DNA of 64,000 nt from CAYOZN01 sp964408455 (lineage in GTDB: Bacteria > Planctomycetota > Phycisphaerae > UBA1845 > UTPLA1): the NCBI GenBank assembly GCA_964408455.1, contig CAYOZN010000002.1, forward strand, positions 124,001 to 188,000, given 5' to 3'. Under the pieces are notes generated by a model. The model saw nothing but the letters and a program-made list of their open reading frames with translations. It was not told the origin of the DNA and did not search any database. Position numbers and translations under genes: made by a program. Numbering within the stretch: position 1 is the first letter of the stretch; each line of letters begins with the position of its first letter. Positions 8,108-16,842 of the stretch are shown here, in pieces.

Positions 8108-9022
8108 TTACTTCCCGCGGTACTCCGAACACGGCGTCAATCGCCGCGCTTTGGCCTCGTTGATCGTGAGCGACAGCGGATCGCAGAGATGTTCGACGTG
8201 ACGGCACTTGGGAGAATGGTACTGCCATGCATGGCGGCCGGTCACGACCGCATCTTCGCCCGAGTTGCCTTCGAGCGCCTTCCAGATGCCGCGTTGGCCC
8301 TGGGCCGCGGACTCTTCCTGGCGCAGGTACTCGGAACGGCGATCGTGCGACGCGCATCGATCAACCCATGCGTAGCCCTGGAAGAGCATTTCAGCCGCCA
8401 CGTCACGTCCGCCGGGATCCTGCGAGATGTACACGATCGCCCGGCCGAGTGCATCTCGGCGGGCGTGCGGCGAATCGTTGGCCACGATGCGTACGACGCG
8501 ATCGCAGGTCTGCTCGGTCAGGAAGCGCATCGCATCTTTGGCCAGCGGCTGGCCGCGATCGGGACAGACGATGCCGGTCAGGACGGCCTTGTCGCCGTTG
8601 TCCAGGACGCAGGTGCCGCCGTACAGCACCTTGACGACACGGGCATACTCCGGTGGCTGGTCCGGCGCATCCGTTGCGGGCGGGGGTTCGGCCGTCGGCC
8701 GCTCGGTGGCTCGCGCGCCGGCAGGAGGACGGCCGGTGTCATTGCCGTTGCGCTCGGCAGGCGCCGGCGGCGCGGGCTCTGCGGGCGTGCGGCTTGCCAG
8801 ATCTTCGCATCGTTTGCACAGGCGGCGGCCGCCCTGTTCGGCCTCTTCGATGGAAGCGAAGCGTACCTTGTTGGTGTCGGAGATGCGCGCGGCCGAGGCA
8901 CAGGCGCTGCCCTGAGTGTGGTAGACTTTGCCAGACTTGGTGCCGACGATCTCCGCACCCATCGCGGCCAGCGGAAACGTCGACCACAGAACACACGCCC
9001 AAAAAGCGGAAGACCGGCGCAT
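8108..9022 (-). CDS. Secreted SNase-like protein with two Cys-rich repeats
   Basis: 304 residues. Residues 1-22 are a signal peptide. Residues 33-72 (VYHTQGSAC... LCKRC) and 268-298 (YHSPKCRHVEHLC... LTPC) are two copies of a YH-x(4-6)-C ... C motif like the short metal-binding repeats often found beside secreted nucleases. Between them, after a proline/alanine-rich linker (80-122), is a staphylococcal-nuclease fold (about 125-250: KVLYGGTCVLDNG, DALGRAIVYI, EMLFQGYAWV, Q-x-GQRGIW). The usual catalytic signatures are eroded: DGDT reads YGGT, the RL arginine is missing, and D-x-PE reads VCPD. Only the DALGR arginine (194) remains. Nuclease activity is therefore doubtful. Confidence 0.8.
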   Translation of the reverse strand: MRRSSAFWACVLWSTFPLAAMGAEIVGTKSGKVYHTQGSACASAARISDTNKVRFASIEEAEQGGRRLCKRCEDLASRTPAEPAPPAPAERNGNDTGRPPAGARATERPTAEPPPATDAPDQPPEYARVVKVLYGGTCVLDNGDKAVLTGIVCPDRGQPLAKDAMRFLTEQTCDRVVRIVANDSPHARRDALGRAIVYISQDPGGRDVAAEMLFQGYAWVDRCASHDRRSEYLRQEESAAQGQRGIWKALEGNSGEDAVVTGRHAWQYHSPKCRHVEHLCDPLSLTINEAKARRLTPCSEYRGK

Positions 9023-9155
9023 GCATCACCTCGCGTGCTACATTATGTAATTGCCCCGCACCGCTGAAATAATGGCCCGTCTGTCTGCGCACCACACGGG
9101 TGCATTTCGATCTTCGCCAATTGCTTTCCGATGCCCGGCGAATGCCCCGACGGAC

Positions 9156-9497
9156 TCATGATGCCGGACGCGCGTCACCCCTGCGGAATACGGCGACCAC
9201 GTCCTCGACCGGCACGACAAAGAGCTGGTTGTCGCCCTCGAAATCGACGGGAATCGCCCGCTTGGGATTGAACAGGACCCGGTCGTACTGCTTGATGGGA
9301 AAGTCCTCATCGCGATCGACCTGGGTCGACACCGCCACGATGCGGCCGGTGATCGTCGGAATCTCGATGTTGTCCGGGAGCTGTATGCCGCCGCGCGTCG
9401 TCTTCTTGTCGGCGTCCTTGCGAATGAGGACGCGCTTGCCGATCGGCTCCACCGTCTCCAGGACGGTGGTTTTCGTCTTGTGTTCCTGTGCAGACAC
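9156..9497 (-). CDS. groES: GroES-like co-chaperonin
   Basis: 113 residues from GTG 9497. It has the Cpn10 barrel pattern: VEPIGKRVLIRKD, a mobile-loop-like TTRGGIQLPD, GRIVAVS, DRVLFNPK and VVPVEDVVAVF. The lid of GLGLGS-type residues is not obvious, and the DRDEDFPIKQYDRVLF region is longer than in E. coli GroES. No groEL is adjacent, so this is an orphan. GTG is preferred over the upstream ATGs (9536, 9560), which add an arginine-rich extension without resemblance to GroES. Some planctomycetes carry several such paralogues. Confidence 0.82.
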   Translation of the reverse strand: MSAQEHKTKTTVLETVEPIGKRVLIRKDADKKTTRGGIQLPDNIEIPTITGRIVAVSTQVDRDEDFPIKQYDRVLFNPKRAIPVDFEGDNQLFVVPVEDVVAVFRRGDARPAS

Positions 9498-9659
9498 GCG
9501 GGAAATCCCTCGTCCAATCCGCTGGCAGCGCCCCATTTGACGCCCGCCCGGTACGCGCATTTTAGGTTAATGCGCGCAAAACGCCAAATCGCTGCGCCGC
9601 CTCTTGCGGAAGGGATCGGGCGCAATGCATCGGAGTGCCGGGACGGCGGCGAAGGGCCG

Positions 9660-10001
9660 CTAGCGTCCCTTCAGCCGCATCATCCGGCTCTGGGTGTCCT
9701 CGTGGGTGAGGATCATGGTGTCGGTCTGGATGGCAACGTGGTACTGCCGCTGGATGCCTTCGACGTCCAGATGGAGCGTGTCGCGGTCCACGTGCCAGTG
9801 GCCGGACACCACGCGGGTGGTGGTATCGCCGTACTCGGCATGCGCCGTAAACGTGCCATCGTCGCAGAAGGAGACCGCCGCGATCGGGCTATTGGCCTCC
9901 GACGATTTGTCCTTGATCCATGTGCCTGCAACGTTCTTGCCGAAGCAGCCGGACGACAACGTGCAGCACAGCGCCAGCGCAAGCAGACTGAAGGTTCGCA
10001 T
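9660..10001 (-). CDS. Small lipoprotein, function unknown
   Basis: 113 residues with a type II signal peptide: MRTFSLLALALCCTL, then lipobox LSSGC with Cys 19. The mature part reads GTWIKDKSSE... FCDDGTFTA... VSGHWHVDRDTLHLDVEG, the pattern of lipocalin-like domains that measure G-x-W and repeated beta strands. A good ribosome site (AGGGAG) precedes the ATG. A palindrome and a possible promoter lie 28-80 bp upstream, between this gene and nuoN. Confidence 0.75.
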   Translation of the reverse strand: MRTFSLLALALCCTLSSGCFGKNVAGTWIKDKSSEANSPIAAVSFCDDGTFTAHAEYGDTTTRVVSGHWHVDRDTLHLDVEGIQRQYHVAIQTDTMILTHEDTQSRMMRLKGR

Positions 10002-10028
10002 ACGATTTTCTCCCTGAGAAAGGATCAG

Positions 10029-10079
10029 CGGTTACTGAAGTAACCGTATATACCGCGGCCGAACTGCCCCGCGTAACCG
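10029..10079 (-). promoter_or_regulatory. Palindrome with three half-sites before the lipoprotein gene
   Basis: CGGTTACTGAAGTAACCG (10029-10046) is an 8-bp perfect inverted repeat with a 2-nt centre. A third GTAACCG half-site lies at 10073-10079, 33 bp (about three helical turns) from the same-orientation half-site at 10040. On the minus strand a TATATA candidate -10 lies between them (10047-10052). This could be an operator, or a 5' UTR hairpin, for the lipoprotein gene that starts at 10001. Confidence 0.4.
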
Positions 10080-10164
10080 GCCCATTCTGCGCCGCTGCCG
10101 CATTGTGTCAACGATGGCCGCCCTGCGCGGCCGGCGCTACTGTTGTGAGACGTGGAGTCCGCCA

Positions 10165-11757
10165 TCAGGGCCGGGCCGAGGCTGAGGCTGCAGCGACGGG
10201 CGTCGGTCCGATGGAGGCGGCGACGTTTTCGGCGGCTTGCCGCGATGGGCCGAAGAGCGCACCGGGCACGATGAAGGCCGCCAGCACGAGGATGGCACAG
10301 GCCGCCAGCGAAAATCGCAGGGCATGACAGCGCATGGGAAACACGCCCTGCGGCGGCGTGCCCAGGTAACAGGTGGACAGGATGCGCAAGTAGTATGCCG
10401 CGGCGACGGCAGCGTTGAGCACGCCGATCACGACCAGCGCGATCATCGCCGTGGCGTGCGGACCATCCGATGCTGCGAGGGCGGCACTGAAAATGTAGAG
10501 CTTGCCGAAAAAGCCGCCCGTCAGCGGAAAGCCCATCAGGCCCAACACGCAGACCGCCAGCGCGAGCGACGCCCATGGATGTCGCCGGGCCGCGCCCGCC
10601 AGCTCGTCGAGCATCTCGACCGATGTGTCCTCGTCTTCCTCGCCGTGTTTTCGGAAAAAGGAGAGGGCGGCGAAGGCGCCGAGGTTCATCACGCCGTAGA
10701 TCACCATGTAAAACAGCGCGGCAGACACGCCGTTGCGAACCGGCGAAGACTCGCCCGCGTTAGACATTGCCGGACCGGCGGTCAGCGCGACGAGGATGTA
10801 GCCCGAGTGGGCGACGCTGGAGTAGGCCAGCATACGCTTGACGTTGTGCTGCATGAGCGCAAGGCAGTTGCCGACCGTCATGGTTGCCGCCGCCACGATC
10901 CAGAGCAGCCAGAAGACCGGCGTATTGATAAAGCCCCAGCCAGTCAGTGAAAGAAGCTGGATGATGGCGGCAAAACCGGCGAACTTGGGAACGAAGCCCA
11001 GCATGCCGGTGAGCGGCGACGCGGCGCCCTGGTAGACATCGGCCACATAGAAGTGCAGCGGCACCGCGGCGATCTTGAAGGCGAGCCCGCCGATCGAGAG
11101 CAGCACGCCCAGCAGCACGACCGGATCGCGCAGCAAGCCGGGCTTGACGGCCGGTGACATCATCCATGCCTGGATGGAATCGACCGGGCCGAACATGTGG
11201 AGCGTGCCGGCGGCGCCGTAGAGAAAGCTGAAACCGTAGAGCGTGATGGCGGCGGCAAAGGCGCCGAGAAAGAAGTACTTGGCCGTGGCCTCCTGCGCGG
11301 CAAGATCCCGCCGGGAGAGGCCGATGAGGATGTACGTCGGCACGCTGACCAGCTCGAGGGCGACGAACAGCAGGATGAGATCGTTGGCGAGTGCCACAGT
11401 TGCGACACCCAGCAGCGAAAACAGCATGAGGGAGAAATACTCGCCGCGCTCCTCGGCCTCCGGCACGTGGCGATTGACCAGCACCAACAGCAGCCCCACG
11501 CCATAGACGCCCAGCCGCACAAACCAGGCGAATGCGCCTGGCCGCAGGGCGGCGACGGCGAATTCCTCGTCGCCGCTCATACCCATGTGAACGCGAATCG
11601 TCGCGGCGATGGCGCCGGCGAGTATGACGATCGCCATGTTTGACGATCCGGCGGCCAGGCTCCGCGAGAGGCCCATCATCAGGATGAGCGTCGCGCCGGC
11701 GCCGAGAATGATCTCGGGAAGCATGATTTCGACGATGGGGTGCATGGCCAGCATCAT
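10165..11757 (-). CDS. nuoN: NADH-quinone oxidoreductase subunit N
   Basis: Antiporter-like membrane subunit of complex I, 530 residues, about 13-14 hydrophobic segments. Family landmarks include the helix with LVSVPTYILIGLSR (glutamate in FVALELVSVP), the lysine helix region ...GGLAFKIAAVPLHFYVADVYQGA, the HNVKRMLAYSSVAHSGYILV segment and MGFPLTGGFFGKLYIF. The start overlaps the nuoM stop by 4 nt (ATGA). It is the last gene of the nuo operon here. A weak GC hairpin (10116-10132) without a T-run follows. Confidence 0.96.
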   Translation of the reverse strand: MMLAMHPIVEIMLPEIILGAGATLILMMGLSRSLAAGSSNMAIVILAGAIAATIRVHMGMSGDEEFAVAALRPGAFAWFVRLGVYGVGLLLVLVNRHVPEAEERGEYFSLMLFSLLGVATVALANDLILLFVALELVSVPTYILIGLSRRDLAAQEATAKYFFLGAFAAAITLYGFSFLYGAAGTLHMFGPVDSIQAWMMSPAVKPGLLRDPVVLLGVLLSIGGLAFKIAAVPLHFYVADVYQGAASPLTGMLGFVPKFAGFAAIIQLLSLTGWGFINTPVFWLLWIVAAATMTVGNCLALMQHNVKRMLAYSSVAHSGYILVALTAGPAMSNAGESSPVRNGVSAALFYMVIYGVMNLGAFAALSFFRKHGEEDEDTSVEMLDELAGAARRHPWASLALAVCVLGLMGFPLTGGFFGKLYIFSAALAASDGPHATAMIALVVIGVLNAAVAAAYYLRILSTCYLGTPPQGVFPMRCHALRFSLAACAILVLAAFIVPGALFGPSRQAAENVAASIGPTPVAAASASARP

Positions 11758-13544
11758 GGCCGCACCTCCTCTGACGACGGAAGGGGCGACTGTGATACTG
11801 AGGCGGCGATTAACTCATGGTCGACAGTCGAAAGTGCGGATTCCCCGCCGTGCTGCACGTCGACCGCTTCATTGTCCGTTGCGTTCGCGGCTGCCAATCC
11901 CCCCGTCCATGGCCCGCCGGCCCCATCGAACACCCGTGCCAGCACGGCACGGTCCAGTGATGGCGTCATGATGTCCATGACCGGCTTGGGAAAAACGCCC
12001 AACCAAAGGCAGCAGGCGGCGATCGGCGCCAGGATGAAGACTTCGCGGCGCGTCAGGTCCTGGGTGAGACCGGTGGATGTATCGAGACCATGTTCCGGCT
12101 CCTTCAGCGGGCCGAACAGCACGCGCATGGCCATGTAGAGCATGTAGATTGCACCCAGCAGAATGCCCGACGCAGCGGGCACGGCGAACCAGATGCCCAG
12201 CGGCCCCGCGCCGCGGCCGCTCGCCTCGGCCGATGTGAAGGTGCCCAGCAGCACCAGGAACTCGCTGATGAAACCATTCAGGCCGGGCAGCCCGATGCTC
12301 GACATCGTGAACACGATCAGGAAGAACGCGAAAATCGGCATCTTCCAGGCGAGCCCGCCGATCTTGTCGAACTCGCGCGTGTGATAGCGCTCGTACAGCA
12401 TGCCGACCATAAGAAACAGCGCGCCGGTGGAGAGTCCGTGATTGATCATGTAGAGCAGCGAGCCGGACAGCCCCGCCATCTTCAGGCTGAACATACCCAG
12501 CAGGCAGAAGCCCAGGTGCGACACGGACGAATACGCGACGAGCTTCTTCACGTCGCGCTGCACCCACGCCGCCAGGGCGCCGTAGATGATGCCGGCGACC
12601 GCCAGGAAGCCGACGATCGGCGCAAGTTCGACCGAGGCGGCCGGCAGCATCGGCAGGCTGAGCCGAAGGAATCCATAGGTGCCCAGCTTGAGCAGCACCG
12701 CGGCCAGCATGACCGATCCAGCCGTGGGCGCTTCGGTATGTGCAAGGGGCAGCCAGGTGTGCAGCGGGAAGAGCGGCACCTTGATGGCGAAGCCGGCGAA
12801 GAAGGCGACGAAGAGCCACCATTGCTCGACGCTTGAAATGTGATTGCGGGCCGCCAGTTCGTAGAGCAGATCGAGATCGAAGGAAAAGACGCGGCCCAGA
12901 TCGGGATCGAGGACGAACTGTGAGGCCCGCCAGCCAAGGTAGAGCACGCCGGCGAATGTCAGCATCGAGCCGGTCAGTGTGTAAATGAAGAACATGTTGG
13001 CAGCGCGCGTGCGCTGCGAACCGCCCCAGATGCCGATCAGGAAGTAGAGCGGGATGAGCGTGAATTCGAAAAAGGCGTAGAACAGCAGCAGATCGCGGGC
13101 GCAGAAGACGCCCAGCATGGCGCCGTGCAGGAGCAGCATCAGGCTGTAATACTCGCGCACGCGCGTCTGTATGCCGGAAAAGCTGCCCCAGATGGCCAGC
13201 GGCGTCAGCAGGGCAGTCAGCAGGATGAGCGGCAGGCTGATGCCGTCGATGCCGAGTTTGTACTGAATGCGAAAGGCCGAACCGTCGCCCGTGCCGTCGG
13301 CGACCCAGTCGGCCTGTTCGACGAGGACGATGCCGCCATTCTTCACCGTTTCGATCTGGTCGAAGAATGCCGCCGTCACGGCAAGGGCAACCAGCAGCGT
13401 GGCGACTGAAATGCCGAGCGCGACGCGCCGCACCCGCACCGCGTCCCACGAGGCCGCCGAAAACACGAGCGCGGCGCCCAGGACGGGCAGGAAGATGAGC
13501 AGGCTCAGGATGTGGCCGGTGATGGCATCCACGACTTGTTGCAT
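11754..13544 (-). CDS. nuoM: NADH-quinone oxidoreductase subunit M
   Basis: 596 residues with 14 hydrophobic segments. Motifs include YEFTLIPLYFLIG-like (FEFTLIPLYFLIGIWG), the lysine helix segment FAIKVPLFPLHTWLPLAHTEAPTAGSVMLA, DVKKLVAYSSVSHLG and GLPGLNGFISEFLVL. It starts 1 nt overlapping the nuoL stop (TGATG). The last ~70 residues, after the final helix near residue 520, form an unusual hydrophilic tail rich in Ala, Ser, Asp and Glu, absent from E. coli NuoM. Part of the tail-coding DNA (11815-11840) has GTCGAC/GTCGAA-like short repeats. Confidence 0.96.
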   Translation of the reverse strand: MQQVVDAITGHILSLLIFLPVLGAALVFSAASWDAVRVRRVALGISVATLLVALAVTAAFFDQIETVKNGGIVLVEQADWVADGTGDGSAFRIQYKLGIDGISLPLILLTALLTPLAIWGSFSGIQTRVREYYSLMLLLHGAMLGVFCARDLLLFYAFFEFTLIPLYFLIGIWGGSQRTRAANMFFIYTLTGSMLTFAGVLYLGWRASQFVLDPDLGRVFSFDLDLLYELAARNHISSVEQWWLFVAFFAGFAIKVPLFPLHTWLPLAHTEAPTAGSVMLAAVLLKLGTYGFLRLSLPMLPAASVELAPIVGFLAVAGIIYGALAAWVQRDVKKLVAYSSVSHLGFCLLGMFSLKMAGLSGSLLYMINHGLSTGALFLMVGMLYERYHTREFDKIGGLAWKMPIFAFFLIVFTMSSIGLPGLNGFISEFLVLLGTFTSAEASGRGAGPLGIWFAVPAASGILLGAIYMLYMAMRVLFGPLKEPEHGLDTSTGLTQDLTRREVFILAPIAACCLWLGVFPKPVMDIMTPSLDRAVLARVFDGAGGPWTGGLAAANATDNEAVDVQHGGESALSTVDHELIAASVSQSPLPSSEEVRP

Positions 13545-15562
13545 CAGATCACACCCGCCAGCAGCACCAGTAGGATGATCGCAAGGCAGGCCGCCATGCC
13601 CAGTGCATAGCCCTGCATGGCGCCCTGTTGCCAGCCGCGCAGCACCAGCCCGGCGGCCTTCGGCACCCCGGCGATCAGCCAGAGAATTCCGTCAATCACG
13701 AATCGATCAATGGCATGGAACATTTCGCCCAGCCGCCAGAGCGGTCGGACGACGAACATGTCGTAAGCCTCGTCCACGTAGTACTTGTTGTAGACCAACC
13801 GGTAAACGGGCCCCAGTGCAACCGAGATGGCATAGGGGATCGCGGGCTTGTACAGGTAAAAGAAGACCGCGTGGCCGATGCCGACGAGGGCGATCAATGA
13901 AGAGACGTACATGAGTGCGTGGCCGCCGTGCTCCTCGCCGCCATGGCCGACGTGGGCCGCCGCAAAGACCGGCGCCAGAAAGGAATGAAACGCCCCCTTG
14001 GGCTCGAAGATACCGGCAAAGCCGCCGGCGTGTGTCGTGACGCCGAAATAGCCGGCGCCGATCGCCCCGGCCGCGAGAAGCACCAGCGGAATGCTCATCC
14101 ACGCGCCGCTTTCGTGCGCATGGTCCACGCCGCGCGGCAATCGCTCGTCGCCCCAGAAGGCCATGGCGATCATGCGGAAGGTGTAGAACGCCGTCAGCAG
14201 CGCCGTCACCAGGGCGAGGTAACCCAGCCACGGCACGTCGCTTGCCATGGCCGCGTGAATAATCTCATCCTTGCTCCAGAATGCCGACAGCAGCGGAAAG
14301 CCCGCCAGCGCCAGGCCGGCAATGACGAAGGTCCAGTGCGTGATGGGCATCGAACGGCGCAGGCCGCTGAAGCGGCGAATGTCGATGACGCCGGCCATGG
14401 CGTGCATGACGCTGCCGGCGCCCAGAAACAGGCACGCCTTGAAGAACGCGTGCGTGAACAGGTGGAAGATCGCAGAGTCGAACGCGCCCACGCCAAGGCC
14501 GAGGAACATGTAGCCGAGCTGGCTGAGCGTCGAGTATGCCAGGATGCGCTTCATGTCGAATTGCGTGAGGGCGATCGTCGCCGCGAAGAGTGCCGTGGCT
14601 CCGCCGATCAGCCCCACCAGCCACATGGCAATCGCCGACTGTGCGAACAGCACGTTGCAGCGGGCGACCATATAGACGCCGGCGGTCACCATCGTGGCGG
14701 CATGAATCAGCGCGCTGACGGGTGTGGGGCCTTCCATTGCGTCCGGCAGCCACACGTGCAGCGGAAGCTGAGCGCTCTTGCCGGCGGCTCCGCAGAAGAG
14801 CAGCAGGGCGATGACAGTCAACCGGCCCTCGTTGTTGATCGCGTTGACGAGGTGCGACACGTCGGTGCCGGGCAGCCAGCCGAGGGCGGCCCGGACCTGT
14901 TCCTGGCTGCCCGTTGCAATTCCCTCGATGGCGCCGAAGACGGCGGTGTAGTCGAGCGTGCCGAAGGTGAGATAGATCAGGAAGATGCCGAGGCCGAATC
15001 CAAAGTCGCCCACGCGATTGACGATGAACGCCTTCTTCGCGGCCGCCGCGGCCTCGGGCTTGGGATAATAAAATCCGATGAGCAGGTAGCTGGACAGACC
15101 GACCAGCTCCCAGCCGACATAGAGCACGAGAAAGTTGCCGGCCAATACCAGCAGGCACATCGAGAAGACGAAGACCGCCAGAAACGCGAAAAACCGTTCG
15201 TAGCCGCGCTCCGCGTGGCCGTGGTGATCGCGCATGTAGCCGACGGAATAGACCACCACCATCAGGCTGATTGCCAGGACTGTCAGCAGCATGACGCAGG
15301 TGAGCTGGTCCACGCGGAAAGCGACGGCCAGCCATGCGGCGACGCCCGCGTCCATCCAGTCGTAAATGGGCATGGTGGCGGATACGTGTCCCGCGCGGAC
15401 CTGCTGAAACAGCGCCACCGCCGCGGCCAGGGCGCCGCCGACGCCCAGCAGCGTCAGCCAGTGCGAGCGGTCGCGCAGGCCGCGCAGGCCGATCGCGCCG
15501 ACGAGTACGGCGGCACCGGCGGGGAGCAGGAGAATCAGAATGGAAAGCGTCTGTAGCGACAT
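13544..15562 (-). CDS. nuoL: NADH-quinone oxidoreductase subunit L
   Basis: 672 residues, the largest proton-pumping subunit. Visible landmarks are WELVGLSSYLLIGFYY, KKAFIVNRVGDFGF, the helix with SAQLPLHVWLPDAMEGPTPVSALIHAATMVTAGVY, the DMKRILAYSTLSQLGYMF segment and HAFFKACLFLGAGSVMHA. A C-terminal lateral helix region is present (YNKYYVDEAYDMFVVRPLWRL). ATG 15562 (MSLQTLSILILLLPAG) is chosen over an upstream in-frame ATG that overlaps nuoK. The stop overlaps the nuoM start by 1 nt. Confidence 0.95.
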   Translation of the reverse strand: MSLQTLSILILLLPAGAAVLVGAIGLRGLRDRSHWLTLLGVGGALAAAVALFQQVRAGHVSATMPIYDWMDAGVAAWLAVAFRVDQLTCVMLLTVLAISLMVVVYSVGYMRDHHGHAERGYERFFAFLAVFVFSMCLLVLAGNFLVLYVGWELVGLSSYLLIGFYYPKPEAAAAAKKAFIVNRVGDFGFGLGIFLIYLTFGTLDYTAVFGAIEGIATGSQEQVRAALGWLPGTDVSHLVNAINNEGRLTVIALLLFCGAAGKSAQLPLHVWLPDAMEGPTPVSALIHAATMVTAGVYMVARCNVLFAQSAIAMWLVGLIGGATALFAATIALTQFDMKRILAYSTLSQLGYMFLGLGVGAFDSAIFHLFTHAFFKACLFLGAGSVMHAMAGVIDIRRFSGLRRSMPITHWTFVIAGLALAGFPLLSAFWSKDEIIHAAMASDVPWLGYLALVTALLTAFYTFRMIAMAFWGDERLPRGVDHAHESGAWMSIPLVLLAAGAIGAGYFGVTTHAGGFAGIFEPKGAFHSFLAPVFAAAHVGHGGEEHGGHALMYVSSLIALVGIGHAVFFYLYKPAIPYAISVALGPVYRLVYNKYYVDEAYDMFVVRPLWRLGEMFHAIDRFVIDGILWLIAGVPKAAGLVLRGWQQGAMQGYALGMAACLAIILLVLLAGVI

Positions 15563-15575
15563 GACCTGGTCTGCT

Positions 15576-15878
15576 TTATCCACGCATCGTCTTCCAGCCT
15601 TCGGAATCGAGCGTCCCGCGCCGGCGGAACAGCATGACGACAATGGCCAGGCCCAGCCCGGCCTCCACCGCGGCGATCACCAGGACGAAGATGGCGAAGG
15701 CCTGACCGCTGAGGTTGCCGTGCAGGATGCCGAAACCGATGAAGTTGAGCAACACGCCCTGAAACATGACTTCGGTGCAGAGGAACATGATGATCATGTT
15801 CCGCCGCGAGACAAATCCGGTCACGCCGATGCCGAAGAGCAGCGCGCCGATGATCATCAATGATGTTGGATGAGCCAC
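15576..15878 (-). CDS. nuoK: NADH-quinone oxidoreductase subunit K
   Basis: 100 residues, the normal NuoK length, with three hydrophobic helices. The second helix carries the conserved glutamate in FLCTEVMFQGVLLNF and the third carries VIAAVEAGLGLAIV. The GTG start at 15878 (VAHPTSLMIIGALL) gives exactly the family length; an upstream ATG at 15941 would translate the repeat-rich intergenic segment. Followed 13 bp later by nuoL. Confidence 0.92.
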   Translation of the reverse strand: MAHPTSLMIIGALLFGIGVTGFVSRRNMIIMFLCTEVMFQGVLLNFIGFGILHGNLSGQAFAIFVLVIAAVEAGLGLAIVVMLFRRRGTLDSEGWKTMRG

Positions 15879-15891
15879 AGTCAATTCCAAT

Positions 15892-15915
15892 GATGAATGC
15901 AGAATGAAGATTGAA
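15892..15915. repeat. Short 7-nt repeats between nuoJ and nuoK
   Basis: The plus strand reads GATGAATGCAGAATGAAG then ATTGAA, a run of imperfect heptamers (AATGCAG, AATGAAG, ATTGAAA). On the coding strand of the operon these are CATTC-type units. They are the same class as the tandem heptamers at 16843-16870, but fewer and more decayed. A further pair of CATTCAG words occurs at about 15990-16010. Confidence 0.5.
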
Positions 15916-16005
15916 AAAGGTGGACTTCCAGGAGTTCGCAACCCATGGTCATGTAACGCACCCGAAGGCAGTTCGACTCAACACGCCGCATTCAGCTTGC
16001 CACAT

Positions 16006-16767
16006 TCAGAACGGTTTCACTTCGCGGCCGGCCTGACCCGGCGTGTAGGGCTCGCGGCCCTCCTCCAGCGAGGCCAGACGCCGGCGGGCAACGGCAATCG
16101 CCCCCACCATCGCCACCGTCAGCAGCACGGCGGCCAGCTCGACGGCGACGGCATAGTCGGTCATCAGCAGGCGGCCGAGCCGCAGCACGTTCTGATCGGC
16201 CGGGTCCGCGGCACGATCGCTCCATGCCGTCCAACTGCGGCTGGCGATGGTGCCGCCGACGGTCGCCATCAGGGCAAAGCCGGCCAGGACCGACCAGACC
16301 GGCTCCCGCGCGTTGCGATCGAAATCGAGCAGATCGGCCAGCGGTCCGCCGGCGCTTTCAGGCTGCTGCGAGAGCATGATGACAAAGGCGTAAGTCACGA
16401 GAATGGCCCCGGCATACACGATGATCAGGGCGAATCCCAGGAACTCTGCCCCGGCCTGAATGCACAGGGCTGCCGTCGCCAGTACGACCGTCACGAAATA
16501 GACGGCGGAATAGACCGGCTTGGGATGCGTGACGACGCGGACGGCGCAGCCCAGGGAGAGCACGGCCCAGATCATGAAGGCCGCGAGCTGGCCGCTCTCG
16601 GTATAGAGCTGTTGCAACAGCATGAACATCGCGCCCAGGCCCGCTGCCATGATCACGACGAACAAGCCGCGGCGCATCGGCCGGCCGTCCTTGGGCAGGC
16701 CGACAAAGATCGCGCCGGCGGCAAGGGCGGCGGCGGCGTAGGTCAGATAGACGAGCGTGGCGGGCAA
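16006..16767 (-). CDS. nuoJ: NADH-quinone oxidoreductase subunit J
   Basis: 253 residues with five to six hydrophobic segments. Signature segments are VTHPKPVYSAVYFVTVVLATAALCI and GFALIIVYAGAILVTYAFVIML, the latter matching the conserved pi-bulge helix region of NuoJ. An N-terminal pair of helices precedes that domain, making it longer than E. coli NuoJ (184). The TTG start at 16767 has a clear ribosome site (AGGGAG, 6-nt spacer). The longer reading frame upstream runs through nuoI in another frame and is not coding. An unusual 110-bp repeat-bearing gap separates it from nuoI. Confidence 0.9.
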   Translation of the reverse strand: MPATLVYLTYAAAALAAGAIFVGLPKDGRPMRRGLFVVIMAAGLGAMFMLLQQLYTESGQLAAFMIWAVLSLGCAVRVVTHPKPVYSAVYFVTVVLATAALCIQAGAEFLGFALIIVYAGAILVTYAFVIMLSQQPESAGGPLADLLDFDRNAREPVWSVLAGFALMATVGGTIASRSWTAWSDRAADPADQNVLRLGRLLMTDYAVAVELAAVLLTVAMVGAIAVARRRLASLEEGREPYTPGQAGREVKPF

Positions 16768-16842
16768 ATTCAGCTCCCTGAAGCGCGAAATCAGAACGCA
16801 AACTGGTGCACTGCCGGGCGACGCAGCCTGAACGAATCTTCG

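Noticed and set aside
10116..10132. Terminator after nuoN
   Set aside because: The GGCCGC/GCGGCC hairpin has no T-run on the minus strand.
11869..13449. 526-codon minus-strand ORF in a second frame of nuoM
   Set aside because: Arg/His-rich, no membrane segments; nuoM is the true frame.
13919..15556. 545-codon plus-strand ORF
   Set aside because: Antisense to nuoL; low-complexity His/Arg/Gln composition typical of shadow frames.
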